Source: Bacteroidales bacterium (GTDB lineage: Bacteria; Bacteroidota; Bacteroidia; Bacteroidales; P3). From it: DNA of 55,443 nucleotides. This document shows, in pieces, positions 37,891 to 46,601 of this stretch. The notes below the pieces were generated by a model. That model was not told the origin of the DNA. It did no database searches and saw only the letters and a list, made by a program, of their open reading frames with translations. A program made the translations under genes and the position numbers. Each line of letters starts with the position of its first letter. Position 1 is the first letter of the stretch. Where the stretch lies: the NCBI GenBank assembly GCA_017429685.1, contig JAFROL010000049.1:1-55443 (forward strand). The letters are read 5' to 3'.

Positions 37891-38814
37891 GTGAAAAAAT
37901 CGCAGGTTATAGGACATCTGGCGGCGGCGGTGACGTATGTCATTTTTGGACTTAACATCGTGTTTTGCCGCGATATAGCCACCGAGAGCGGGCTGGCTCC
38001 CATCACGCTTTTCGCTATGCGGGCGCTGGTGGCGGCGGCGCTGTTTTGGCTGGTTTCTCTGTTCGCTCCGCGCGAAAAAGTGCCGTTTCGCGACCTGATG
38101 AAGATTTTCGGTGCTGCCGTTATCGGCATTTTCCTGCCGCAGGTCACGTTCCTCAACGCCATAGCGCAAACCAAGCCGGTCGACCTGTCGATCATTACCA
38201 CCATAACGCCTATATTGACAATGTTTTCGGCCGCCATCTTCCTGCGCGAACCTATTACGTGGAAGAAGGTCGGCGGCGTGTTGCTTAGCTTTGTGGGCAT
38301 CGTGTGGATAATACTGCAGAGCAACGCCCACAAGGGTGCTGCCAACCAGGAGACGACGGCGATGGGCATCACCTACACGATACTGAACTGCGCCATCTTT
38401 GCTCTCTATCTGGGCACCTGCCGCAAACTGGTGGCACGATATTCGGTGGTGACGATGATGAAGTGGATGTTCCTGGTTTCGCTGGTGCTGTCGCTACCGT
38501 TCGCGCTGCCCAAGTTGGCGACGAGCGATTTTGCGGCCATCAGCACAACGGTGTGGCTCGAGATAGGATTCCTTATTTTCTTTGCCACTTTCGTGGCTTA
38601 TTTCCTGCTGCCGATGGGGCAGGCCCGCATCCGTCCCACGCTGGTCAGTATGTATGGCTACCTGCAGCCGCTGATAGCCATTGCCGTAGCCATTGCATCG
38701 GGTAGCGACCGCCTGACATTCACAAAGATAGTGGCAGCCCTACTGGTCTTTGCCGGTGTGTGGATAGTCACGACCAGCAAGGCAGCCAATTTCGATGTGA
38801 GAACGGAGAAGTGA
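37891..38814 (+). CDS. EamA/DMT superfamily transporter
   Basis: The 307-residue protein has ten predicted membrane segments in two EamA halves (residues about 5-145 and 155-298), with the family phrases VTYVIFGLNIVFCRD, LSIITTITPILTMFSAAIFL and LQPLIAIAVAIASG. It is an inner-membrane exporter of small metabolites; the substrate is not readable from sequence. The GTG at 37891 is the only start that keeps the first membrane helix, and it sits right behind the promoter. A hairpin repeat of GAACGGAGAAGTGA units follows its stop and overlaps the last codons. Confidence 0.9.
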   Translation: MKKSQVIGHLAAAVTYVIFGLNIVFCRDIATESGLAPITLFAMRALVAAALFWLVSLFAPREKVPFRDLMKIFGAAVIGIFLPQVTFLNAIAQTKPVDLSIITTITPILTMFSAAIFLREPITWKKVGGVLLSFVGIVWIILQSNAHKGAANQETTAMGITYTILNCAIFALYLGTCRKLVARYSVVTMMKWMFLVSLVLSLPFALPKLATSDFAAISTTVWLEIGFLIFFATFVAYFLLPMGQARIRPTLVSMYGYLQPLIAIAVAIASGSDRLTFTKIVAALLVFAGVWIVTTSKAANFDVRTEK

Positions 38815-38926
38815 GATGTGGGAACGGAGAAGTGAGAACGGAGAACGGAGAACTTTGGCGCGTTAGCCAGTTCTCACATCTCAGTTCTCAATTCTCACAT
38901 CTCCGTTCCCCTTGCGCATTCGCTAC
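38800..38926. repeat. GAACGGAGAAGTGA hairpin with CGCGT tip, copy B
   Basis: Left arm units GAGAACGGAGAAGTGAGA run from 38800 to about 38858, tip TGGCGCGTTAGCCA near 38863-38876, and right arm TTCTCACATCTCAGTTCTC units to 38926. The left arm starts inside the last EamA codons. It is related to copies at 13866 and 40323. Confidence 0.8.
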
Positions 38927-39020
38927 AAATCATTAGTGTTTGCTGATAAATCACCAATATTGGTTATTGTCCAGTCGGTGTAGAATCGTGAATTTTGCAT
39001 TCGGAAACTACAAGAATGCA

Positions 39021-40322
39021 ATGAATAGAACGATTTTTAAATCAACACTATGCACACTTTTTGTGTGCGCACTTGCTGCGTCGGTTTCGGCGCAAAACGA
39101 CTCTGTGGCGCGCTCGCCGCGCCTAACTATCGGTGGCTATGGCGAGGCTGTGTATAGCCATCATTTCTACAGCGACAATGTGTTCCGCTACCGCAATGCC
39201 GACCGCTACAAGGATGCGCCGGGCTATGGCCGCGTGGATATTCCACACGCTGTCATTATGCTTGGCTACGACTTCGGCCGCGGATGGTCGATGGGTACCG
39301 AGATTGAGTTTGAACACGGTGGCGTCGAGGCTGCTACCGAGAAGGAGACCGAAGAGACCGGCGAATTCGAACAAGAGATAGAGCGTGGCGGCGAGGTGGC
39401 TCTGGAGCAGTTCTGGGTGCAGAAAAGCTTCAACAAGCATCTCAACATCCGCGCCGGCCATATTGTGGTGCCTGTCGGTATGACCAACAATGGCCATACA
39501 TCCAATATGTTTTTCAGTGTTTATCGTCCTGAAGGCGAGAACACTATTATGCCCTGCACGTGGCACGAGACGGGCCTGAGCCTGTGGGGCCGTGCCGGCA
39601 GCTGGCGCTATGAGGCGCAGTTGCTGCCGTCGCTCAACAGCAACTTTTTCAACGACGCCGGCTGGATCCACAACGGCTCGGCGTCGCCGTACGAGTTCCG
39701 TCCCGCCAATGGCCTTTCGACGGCGGTGCGTGTGGACTGGACTGGCGTCGAGGGACTTCGCCTCAGTGTGAGTGGCTATGCCGGCAACAGTTTCAACAAC
39801 GACATCACGACGTCTATCTACAGCGAGACGTCGCAATACCGCGATGCAAAGGGTACCGTACTGATTGGCGCCTTCGACTTTGCTTATCGCAACAATTGGC
39901 TGACCCTGCGCGGCAACTTCGACTACGGTCATCTGGGCGACGCATCGCTCATTTCGACGCGCAACAAGAACCAGACCACGATGAGCGGCAACCCCTATCC
40001 GCACACCGCCGTGGGCGAGAGCGCATACGACGCCTCGATCGAAGCAGGCATCAACCTGCTGGCCTGGCGTTATGAGCGTGCCAAGAACCGCAAACTCTAT
40101 CTTTTTGCCCGTTACGACCGCTACGACAGCTTCGTCCCTGCCGAAGGATGGACCGATGTTGAATGGTGTGAGCGTCATGTGCTTTCGGCTGGCATCAACT
40201 ACTGTCCGCTGCCCGAAATAACGGTCAAGGCCGAGGGTGGTATCCGCCTGCTGGCCGACCAGTACAACGACGAGCCCTTCTTCGCTCTTGGCATAACCTG
40301 GACGGGATTTTTCAAGCACTAA
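39021..40322 (+). CDS. outer membrane porin-like beta-barrel
   Basis: The 433-residue protein starts at the ATG at 39021 with a signal peptide ending in VSAQND. The rest is a beta-barrel pattern: alternating hydrophobic residues, many aromatic girdle residues, short turns, and a final strand FALGITWTGFFKH. An early acidic insertion, EKETEETGEFEQEIERGGE, looks like an exposed loop. It resembles the phosphate-selective-porin/OprP-like families of Bacteroidota. It stands before imelysin, a di-haem cytochrome and CcsBA, so it may admit iron or haem compounds; this is inference from context. Confidence 0.8.
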   Translation: MNRTIFKSTLCTLFVCALAASVSAQNDSVARSPRLTIGGYGEAVYSHHFYSDNVFRYRNADRYKDAPGYGRVDIPHAVIMLGYDFGRGWSMGTEIEFEHGGVEAATEKETEETGEFEQEIERGGEVALEQFWVQKSFNKHLNIRAGHIVVPVGMTNNGHTSNMFFSVYRPEGENTIMPCTWHETGLSLWGRAGSWRYEAQLLPSLNSNFFNDAGWIHNGSASPYEFRPANGLSTAVRVDWTGVEGLRLSVSGYAGNSFNNDITTSIYSETSQYRDAKGTVLIGAFDFAYRNNWLTLRGNFDYGHLGDASLISTRNKNQTTMSGNPYPHTAVGESAYDASIEAGINLLAWRYERAKNRKLYLFARYDRYDSFVPAEGWTDVEWCERHVLSAGINYCPLPEITVKAEGGIRLLADQYNDEPFFALGITWTGFFKH

Positions 40323-40420
40323 TAGATGTGAGCGGAAAACGGAAAGCGGAAAACGGAAAGCTGGCTACCGCGTCAGCCACTAACGCATTGACGCATTAAC
40401 GCACTAACGCATTAACGAAA
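40323..40420. repeat. GCGGAAAACGGAAA hairpin with CGCGT tip, copy C
   Basis: GCGGAAAACGGAAA units (40329-40362), a tip GGCTACCGCGTCAGCC (40364-40379), then four or five ACGCATTAACGC units to 40420. The two arms are of different unit type, so here only the tip pairs well. It lies between the porin and imelysin genes. Confidence 0.75.
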
Positions 40421-40445
40421 ATATATCAACAAAAAACATACCTAT

Positions 40446-41609
40446 ATGAAACGTAACTATCTTAAACTTGCGATGACAACGGTCGTCGCTGCAACATCTC
40501 TCTGTTTTGCTTCGTGCAAAGATGAGAACACAACAAACAATGCTTCGTCCGACGAGAATGCTGCCACCATTGCAGCGCAGTTCGTCGACCACACTGTGGC
40601 GCCAACCTATACGGCTCTGGCTGCCGCCACCGAAGCTCTGGCTGACCAGCTGGCCGCCCTCAAAGCCAACCCGACGCAGAGCGGTCTGCAGGCTGCCTGC
40701 GACAAATTCCTCGAGGCTCGTGCCTGGTGGGAAAAGAGCGAGGCATTCCTTTTCGGTGCTGCCGGCGACTATGGTGTCGACCCCCACATCGACAGCTGGC
40801 CCCTCGACGAGGACGCCTTCAACACGCTGATGAACAGTCCCGCTATGATTCAGGCTCTTGATGCCGAGGATGGCGACGTCGTCGCCGGCGAGCGTCTGGG
40901 CAATGCCCTGCTCGGTTTCCACGGCATCGAGTTTATCCTCTTCCGCAACGGCCAGCCCCGCAATGTAAGCGATATTACTGCCGACCAGTGGATTTATGTT
41001 GTCGCCGTTTCGGGCGACCTGCGCAACCGCTGCTATCAGCTCGAAGTGGGCTGGCTGGGCGACAACGCTCCTGCATCGCACATCGCCAAGCTCGACGACC
41101 TCGAGATGGCCTACACTGTGGCCGGTAGCGACAACAGCTATGGCGACAATATAAAAAATGCCGGTCAGGCAGGCAGCACCTACGCCAGTCGCACCGCTGC
41201 CCTCGTAGCCATCGTGCAGGGCTGCGTCGACATCGCCGACGAGGTGGGAAGCTCGAAGATCTATGCCGCTTGGCACGGCGAAGACATCACCTACATCGAA
41301 TCGCCCTACAGCTATATGTCGATAGTTGACTTCGAGAACAACATCCGCAGCATCCAGAACGTATGGATGGGTGGTGTCGATGGTCAGCGCGACAACAGCA
41401 AATCGCTCCACAACTATGTTGGTGCCATCAATGCCGACCTGGATGCCAAGGTGATGACCAAAATCGACAACGCCCTGGCCAAGATTCAGGCTATGCCGGC
41501 CCCCTTTGCCCTGCACTATAGCGATGCGCGCAACGGCGAGGCTGTCGAGGCTTGCTCCGAACTGAGCGAAACCCTCGACGAGGTGATCGACGCCCTTAGA
41601 GAGAACTGA
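40446..41609 (+). CDS. imelysin family lipoprotein
   Basis: Imelysin (M75) proteins are surface or periplasmic iron-regulated proteins of haem/iron uptake. The 387-residue protein is a lipoprotein: signal MKRNYLKLAMTTVVAATSLC with the lipobox FASC, the cysteine at 23 or so. The helical bundle carries the defining GxHxxE motif as GFHGIEFILF, and the second family segment near AWHGEDITYIESPYSYMS. It ends 33 bp before the di-haem oxidoreductase; the two occur together in many Bacteroidota. Despite the family name, peptidase activity is not established. Confidence 0.92.
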   Translation: MKRNYLKLAMTTVVAATSLCFASCKDENTTNNASSDENAATIAAQFVDHTVAPTYTALAAATEALADQLAALKANPTQSGLQAACDKFLEARAWWEKSEAFLFGAAGDYGVDPHIDSWPLDEDAFNTLMNSPAMIQALDAEDGDVVAGERLGNALLGFHGIEFILFRNGQPRNVSDITADQWIYVVAVSGDLRNRCYQLEVGWLGDNAPASHIAKLDDLEMAYTVAGSDNSYGDNIKNAGQAGSTYASRTAALVAIVQGCVDIADEVGSSKIYAAWHGEDITYIESPYSYMSIVDFENNIRSIQNVWMGGVDGQRDNSKSLHNYVGAINADLDAKVMTKIDNALAKIQAMPAPFALHYSDARNGEAVEACSELSETLDEVIDALREN

Positions 41610-41642
41610 TTAATCCTATTTACTAACTAACACTCAAAACTA

Positions 41643-43232
41643 ATGAAAAAGCAGAAATCATTACTGATCGGAGCCTTGTTGCTTTCGGCTGCGGTCGTAT
41701 CCTGCAAGGAGGATGAGGTCAAGCCCGACCCCATCGACCCCAACCAGCCCGAATGGGTGCAGGAAGAGACCCTTGCCGGCGGCAAGCTTGGCACCACCTT
41801 CAACCAGTCGGCCTCGGCCTACGAGGACCCCACGCCGGCCACCGAACAGGCCGGTATGGCAACGGCGTTCAAATATGGTGAGTTCTTCTTCGAACACACC
41901 ATCACGCAAAACAACCCGCCCTTCAACGGTCTGGGTCCTGTCTATGTCCGCTCGAGTTGCGAGACCTGCCATCCCGGCTACGGCCACGGCCGCCGTATGG
42001 AGCGCTACCGCGCCGACGACTGGGCCAACGGCTACCTGTTGGTGGTCTTTAACGAGCAGACCGGAGCCTACGAGCCCTCGGTGGCCGGTATGCCGCAGAC
42101 CAAGGCTGTGGCTCCTTTCAAGGCTCCCATCGACGAGGAAAAAATCAACATCGCCTGGCTTAACTACACCGACGAGTGGGGCAACCGCTTCCCCGACGGC
42201 GAGACCTACAGCCTGATCTATCCCGAGGTGACCATCCCCGAGGATGCCTTCTATGCGCCTCTGGTCAACAACTACGGCCAGCTGGCTTTCCGCCTCGAAA
42301 CCACCATCGGCATCTACGGCACTGGCCTTATCGATGCCATTCCCGACGATTCGCTCAAGGCTCAGTATCAGCGCGAATACGATGCCGGTGCCGACCTCAA
42401 CCCCGCTATGTGGGCTGGCAACGATTGGGCCGCCACGGGCTACTACGGCAAGACCAACCACCCCAAGCGCTTCACCTATGCCCTCAGCCGCGGCCCGCTG
42501 CAGGATGCTCCCGGCAGCAACGCCATCTGGAACATCACCAACGTGAACCGTAGCAACAAGCGCAGCCACTACCTCAGCCTGACGCCCAGCATCTATGCCG
42601 ACGCTGCTGCCGCCGACCCAGATGTGCAGGCCAACTTCTACACCTACTTCCCGCAGTGGAACAAGACCGGCGACCCCGCCACCGACATCCGCAACTACCT
42701 GCTTTGCGACACATTGCCTGCCGAGATGAGCGACCAGGACTATGTCAATTTTATGATCTGGCACCGCGGTTTGGCAGTGCCCGCAGCGCGCAACCTCTCC
42801 GACAGCGTCGTGCAGCGCGGACGCAAACTGTTCCGCGACTTGGGCTGCGCCACCTGCCATCGTCCCAGTTGGACAACGGGTCCCGACAATTTCACCGACC
42901 CCACCGGCTTCTTTGCCGACGGCGACCCGCGCCTGCCGCGCTATCCCTACCAGAAAATATGGCCCTATAGCGACTTCGTGCAGCACCGCCTCTATATGGT
43001 CAACGACATTCGCACCGGCTGGTGCCGCACCACGCCCCTGTGGGGACGCGGACTGGCACCCATCTGTAGCGGCCACGCCGACCGCCTGCACGACTGTCGC
43101 GCCCGCAACGTCATCGAGGCCATTATGTGGCACGGTGCCGCGCAGAGCGATGCCCGCTGGACGGTCGAGAAGTTCCGCCAGCTCAGTAAGGCCGACCGCG
43201 ACGCAGTCGTGAAATTCATCGATGCAATTTAA
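41643..43232 (+). CDS. di-haem oxidoreductase family lipoprotein
   Basis: The 529-residue protein is a lipoprotein (lipobox AVVSC) of the di-haem oxidoreductase (DUF1111) family. It has two haem attachment motifs CxxCH: CETCHPG at about residue 104 and CATCHRP at about residue 403. These place c-type haems on the periplasmic side, and the family is thought to act in peroxide reduction or electron transfer. Directly before it is imelysin, and downstream the CcsBA haem-lyase system needed to attach the haems, a plausible functional set. No recognisable cytochrome oxidase accompanies it. Confidence 0.93.
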   Translation: MKKQKSLLIGALLLSAAVVSCKEDEVKPDPIDPNQPEWVQEETLAGGKLGTTFNQSASAYEDPTPATEQAGMATAFKYGEFFFEHTITQNNPPFNGLGPVYVRSSCETCHPGYGHGRRMERYRADDWANGYLLVVFNEQTGAYEPSVAGMPQTKAVAPFKAPIDEEKINIAWLNYTDEWGNRFPDGETYSLIYPEVTIPEDAFYAPLVNNYGQLAFRLETTIGIYGTGLIDAIPDDSLKAQYQREYDAGADLNPAMWAGNDWAATGYYGKTNHPKRFTYALSRGPLQDAPGSNAIWNITNVNRSNKRSHYLSLTPSIYADAAAADPDVQANFYTYFPQWNKTGDPATDIRNYLLCDTLPAEMSDQDYVNFMIWHRGLAVPAARNLSDSVVQRGRKLFRDLGCATCHRPSWTTGPDNFTDPTGFFADGDPRLPRYPYQKIWPYSDFVQHRLYMVNDIRTGWCRTTPLWGRGLAPICSGHADRLHDCRARNVIEAIMWHGAAQSDARWTVEKFRQLSKADRDAVVKFIDAI

Positions 43233-43235
43233 TTA

Positions 43236-43353
43236 ATAAGTAATTGTTCAAATTTATTTTACATATAATTATCATCTAATTAACCATTAATTTATGGATA
43301 ATTCGTGGCAATTCGTGTTATAAAATATGTACATTAATTCTGATTATTAACTT
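43236..43353 (+). repeat. 118-bp repeat, copy 1 (inverted with 46252-46369)
   Basis: AT-rich sequence containing TTATGGATAATTCGTGGCAA. It is about 95 percent identical, without gaps, to the reverse complement of 46252-46369. The two copies flank ccsBA and DUF2442 head to head. After it comes an AACTTTAACCTTAACCTTAACC run at 43363-43392. Confidence 0.9.
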
Positions 43354-43468
43354 AAATAAAACTTTAACTTTAACCTTAACCTTAACCTTAACTGTGGAAT
43401 GATTTCTGCAAAACCAATGGCGTCAGCTAGTTAGGGTTATGGTTGACGTTAAGGTAAATAAATCAACA

Positions 43469-45661
43469 ATGAAAAAATCCAATATTCTTAGCCTGTTTCT
43501 TATGGTGCCGCTCGTTGCGGTGCTTGCCGCCGGCACCATCGTCGAAAAATTCCACGACAACGACTATGCCACCACGCACATCTATGGCGCGTGGTGGTTT
43601 TATATCCTTCTGTCTCTGGTCGGTTGCTTTGTCGTATACTCCATCGTCAAGGGAAAAATGTGGCACAGCTGGCCGCGCCTGATGCTCTACAGCTCTGTGC
43701 TCTTTTTGCTCGTCGGCGGTGCGCTGACGGCCTGGACAGGCCAGCACGGCAGCATAACGCTCCATCCCGGTGTGCGCACCGTTGCTATCGATACCGGCGA
43801 AGGCAACACTTCTGCACTTCCTTTCGAGGTGGAACTGAAGAACTTCGAGGTGGTTCCCTATCCTGGAACACACACACCGATGGACTTTGTGAGCCACGTG
43901 ATTGTGGAAGGCGATAACTGCGACATCTCGATGAACAACATCCTTAAGCATCGTGGCTACCGCTTCTATCAGGAAGACTACGACGACGAGGGCAACTCGG
44001 TCCTCAGCGTGGCACACGACCCGTGGGGCATCGCGGTGACATATATCGGCTATGTGCTTATGGCACTTGGAATTATTGGTGTTTTTGTTTCGCCGCGTTC
44101 GCGCTTTCGCCAGTTGGTAAAAGGCGCCGCCGTCGTCCTGCTGCTCTTCGCCTTCAATTCCGCCTCTGCCGCTCCGCGCACGCTGCCCAAAGCCACGGCC
44201 GACAAGATGGGACAGATCTATGTGCTCTACAAGGGGCGCGTCTGCCCGATGCAGACGTTGGCCAAGGACTTCACCACCAAGCTCAGCGGCAATGCGCGCT
44301 ACGACGGACTCACGCCCGAGCAGGTGCTCGGCGGTTGGATGTTCTACTATGCCGACTGGGCCGACGAACCGATGATCAAGATCAAGGGCGACGATGTGAA
44401 GGCCGCACTCGGAACCGATTCCAAGCGCGTCAGCTTCAACGATTTCCTGGCTCATCGCGAGCTCTTCGAGGCTCCCAAGGGAATGCCGCCGGCAATGGGT
44501 GGCGCTATGCCCGCTGCTATGGGCGGCAGCAACATCAAAACCAAAACGATGCGCGCCGCCAGTGAGAAGTTCAACCTCGTCCAGATGCTTCTGGGTGGCA
44601 AGTTCGTCAAGCAATTCCCCGTCGCCGACAGCACTGGTGCCGTCAGCTGGTACGCCCAGAACGACGAGCTGCCGTTTGGCATCCCCGACGACGACTTTTT
44701 CTTCATCCGCAAACAGCTCAGCTACTGTCAGGAACTGGTCGTCGAGGGCAACTTCGAAGAGCTGGAACGCGTCTTCGATAAAACCATCAAGTACCAGCAG
44801 CAAAGGGCAGGGAAGGTGCTGCCCACGCAGGCACGCTTCCGTGCCGAGCGCCTTTATAACAGCCTCACTACTGGCCGCTGGCTGGCAATGCTGGCCGTCA
44901 CGCTGGGCCTCGTTTTCTTCGCCCTAGCCATATTCACGGCCTCGCGCAACACCGACGGCAAGCAGCGCGGATGGAATCTCGTCACGGCCCATATTCCTGC
45001 AGCCATAGTGCTCTGCCTCACGCTGTTCCTTTTGCTCATCTTCATCCTGCGATGGGTGGCTGGAGGCCACATCCCGATGGCTGGCGGCTTCGACAGTATG
45101 AACCTTACGGCCATCGTGGCAGGCATTGTTTCGTTGGCTATGGCCCGACGCTACCGTATGGCACCATCCATCGGACTGCTGGCTATGGGGTTTTGCCAGC
45201 TGGTGGCGATGATGAGCGGCAGCAATCCGCCTGTGACCCACCTGATGCCTGTCCTCAGCTCGCCGCTGCTCACGCTCCACGTCACTGTGATAATGCTGTC
45301 GTATGCGCTCTTTTTCTTCATCTCGCTCAACGGCTTGGCGGCTTTGTTCTCGCCCTCGCGGGCTGCCGAAATGCGCCGCGTCAGCCTGCTGATGCTCTAT
45401 CCCGCCGTCGCCCTGCTGGCCATCGGCATCGTCATCGGTGCCCTGTGGGCCAACATCTCGTGGGGCAACTACTGGAGCTGGGACCCCAAGGAGGTATGGG
45501 CGCTCATTACGCTGATTGTCTACATTTTCCCGCTGATAGACTTCCGCGACGATGTCCGCCCTACGGCATTCCACACCTATTGCTTCCTCGCCTTCCTTAG
45601 CGTCATCATCACCTATTTCGGCGTCAACCTCATACTCGGTGGTATCCACGCGTATAATTAA
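43469..45661 (+). CDS. ccsBA: cytochrome c biogenesis protein, ResB-CcsA fusion
   Basis: System II cytochrome c synthase: it carries haem across the inner membrane and attaches it to CxxCH apocytochromes. The 730-residue protein begins at the ATG at 43469 (MKKSNILSL). The N-terminal ResB/CcsB part has four membrane segments with a large periplasmic domain (residues about 100-450); the C-terminal CcsA part has six or more membrane segments with the haem-binding WWD motif WANISWGNYWSWDPKEVWALI, and His residues (VTHLMPVL, PTAFHTYC) that bind haem. ccdA and resA are not adjacent. It ends in a perfect palindrome terminator. The likely client is the di-haem protein two genes up. Confidence 0.94.
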   Translation: MKKSNILSLFLMVPLVAVLAAGTIVEKFHDNDYATTHIYGAWWFYILLSLVGCFVVYSIVKGKMWHSWPRLMLYSSVLFLLVGGALTAWTGQHGSITLHPGVRTVAIDTGEGNTSALPFEVELKNFEVVPYPGTHTPMDFVSHVIVEGDNCDISMNNILKHRGYRFYQEDYDDEGNSVLSVAHDPWGIAVTYIGYVLMALGIIGVFVSPRSRFRQLVKGAAVVLLLFAFNSASAAPRTLPKATADKMGQIYVLYKGRVCPMQTLAKDFTTKLSGNARYDGLTPEQVLGGWMFYYADWADEPMIKIKGDDVKAALGTDSKRVSFNDFLAHRELFEAPKGMPPAMGGAMPAAMGGSNIKTKTMRAASEKFNLVQMLLGGKFVKQFPVADSTGAVSWYAQNDELPFGIPDDDFFFIRKQLSYCQELVVEGNFEELERVFDKTIKYQQQRAGKVLPTQARFRAERLYNSLTTGRWLAMLAVTLGLVFFALAIFTASRNTDGKQRGWNLVTAHIPAAIVLCLTLFLLLIFILRWVAGGHIPMAGGFDSMNLTAIVAGIVSLAMARRYRMAPSIGLLAMGFCQLVAMMSGSNPPVTHLMPVLSSPLLTLHVTVIMLSYALFFFISLNGLAALFSPSRAAEMRRVSLLMLYPAVALLAIGIVIGALWANISWGNYWSWDPKEVWALITLIVYIFPLIDFRDDVRPTAFHTYCFLAFLSVIITYFGVNLILGGIHAYN

Positions 45662-45686
45662 AATGAATGGTGATTAGTGAATAGTT

Positions 45687-45722
45687 AAAAGTGAAGAGTG
45701 GAGCTCCACTCTTCACTTTTTT
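45687..45722 (+). terminator. perfect palindrome terminator after ccsBA
   Basis: AAAAGTGAAGAGTGGAG and its complement meet directly (AAAAGTGAAGAGTGGAGCTCCACTC...), a 34-bp palindrome with no unpaired loop, followed by further T. It is symmetrical, so it can work in both directions. Confidence 0.85.
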
Positions 45723-45947
45723 CACTTATTCTTCCCCTTTTTCCAGTCGAAATAGATCATTCCGGCCATCCATAGAAGGGCGCTCTAACTTGTAAGCCAT
45801 AGGGGCGGCATCGATTTTGTTCAGCGTGGCCATATTCTGCGGGATGGATATCAGCCGCTGTGCCAGTCCGAAGCATTGCACAATTCGTGGCGGAAGAAAA
45901 ATGTTGTGGGCGAGGGCAATAAAAACAAATATGTTGCGTTAATAGGG
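45722..45947 (-). pseudogene. decayed coding sequence with small-peptide-like 3' end
   Basis: Minus strand. The last 60 bases match the 3' part of the 30-residue peptide gene at 48609-48701: one frame reads SALLWMAGMIYFDWKKGKNK to a stop at 45722, with a stop just before it. Another frame, from a stop near 45947 to 45726, reads about 70 codons including LPPRIVQCFGLAQRLI and NKIDAAPMAYKLERPSMDG, with no start codon near its front and no family I can name. The two frames overlap, and the whole is judged a remnant. Confidence 0.5.
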
Positions 45948-46018
45948 CAAAACAATGATGTAAAAAATATCCAGCAGTGGCACACGTTTTTCGGAAAATA
46001 AAGTAAGGAGGAAACGTT

Positions 46019-46231
46019 ATGACAATGAATGTAAGCAAGGTTTGGGTCGACAGCGAGTATGTGCACATCCTAACTGACGGCGGGCAGGAGCTGCGCGAGC
46101 GTATCGCTGACTATCCGCGTCTGCGCGGATCGGCTGCGGCGCTACAGGACTATGAGACCGACCGCTACGGCATCAGCTGGCGGACGCTCGACGAGGATCT
46201 CTGCTTCGAGTACTTCGTGCCCTTGAACTAA
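46019..46231 (+). CDS. DUF2442 domain protein
   Basis: The 70-residue protein has the DUF2442 pattern: WVDSEYVHILTDGGQELRERI, PRLRGSAAALQDYE and ISWRTLDEDLCFE. A strong Shine-Dalgarno AGGAGG lies 7 bases before the ATG, rare for this phylum, where ribosome sites are weak. DUF2442 often pairs with DUF4160 as a presumed toxin-antitoxin set; no complete DUF4160 gene is visible here. The function is unproven. Confidence 0.85.
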   Translation: MTMNVSKVWVDSEYVHILTDGGQELRERIADYPRLRGSAAALQDYETDRYGISWRTLDEDLCFEYFVPLN

Positions 46232-46251
46232 TAATTGTAACGTATGAAAAT

Positions 46252-46369
46252 AAGTAACTAATCAGAATTAATCTAAATGTTTTATAACACGAATTGCCAC
46301 GAATTATCCATAAATTAATGGTTAATTAGATGATAATTATATGTAAAATAAATTTGAACAATTACTTAT
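46252..46369 (-). repeat. 118-bp repeat, copy 2
   Basis: Reverse complement of 43236-43353, about six mismatches and no gaps. It follows the DUF2442 gene by 20 bp and is 4 bp from the direct repeat that flanks the toxin-antitoxin pair. Confidence 0.9.
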
Positions 46370-46373
46370 CTAT

Positions 46374-46515
46374 GCATAACTCGCTGATTTTCCCTTACGG
46401 ATTGCACAAGTAATCGGAGAGTATGAAGGAACTGCCGGTGGCCGTTCCGATAGCGCAGCGGAGAACAAAAATATCCTCTTTGTTTTTTAATTCATTTGCC
46501 TGCACCTGCCGCAAG
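46374..46515 (+). repeat. 142-bp direct repeat, left copy
   Basis: Begins CATAACTCGCTGATTTTCCC, includes the 44-bp core GGAACTGCCGGTGGCCGTTC... (46428-46471) and ends at TGCACCTGCCGCAA. The same sequence, with the core doubled, follows the toxin gene at 47127-47310. Confidence 0.9.
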
Positions 46516-46540
46516 AACTAACACTATATTAAAATTGCAT

Positions 46541-46571
46541 TTTGTCAATTCGATAATTCTTCGTATTTTTG
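46541..46571 (+). promoter_or_regulatory. promoter of the toxin-antitoxin pair
   Basis: TTTG (46541-46544), 19 bp, TATTTTTG (46564-46571) match the Bacteroides consensus. The spacing and much of the sequence are the same as in the IS element promoter at 55341-55371. The antitoxin ATG is 31 nt downstream. Confidence 0.8.
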
Positions 46572-46601
46572 CAAATCGAAAAATATAACAACTTGTGCCA
46601 T

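Noticed and set aside
37668-37955. Cys-rich plus-strand frame
   Set aside because: It overlaps the promoter and start of the EamA gene and has no likely start signal.
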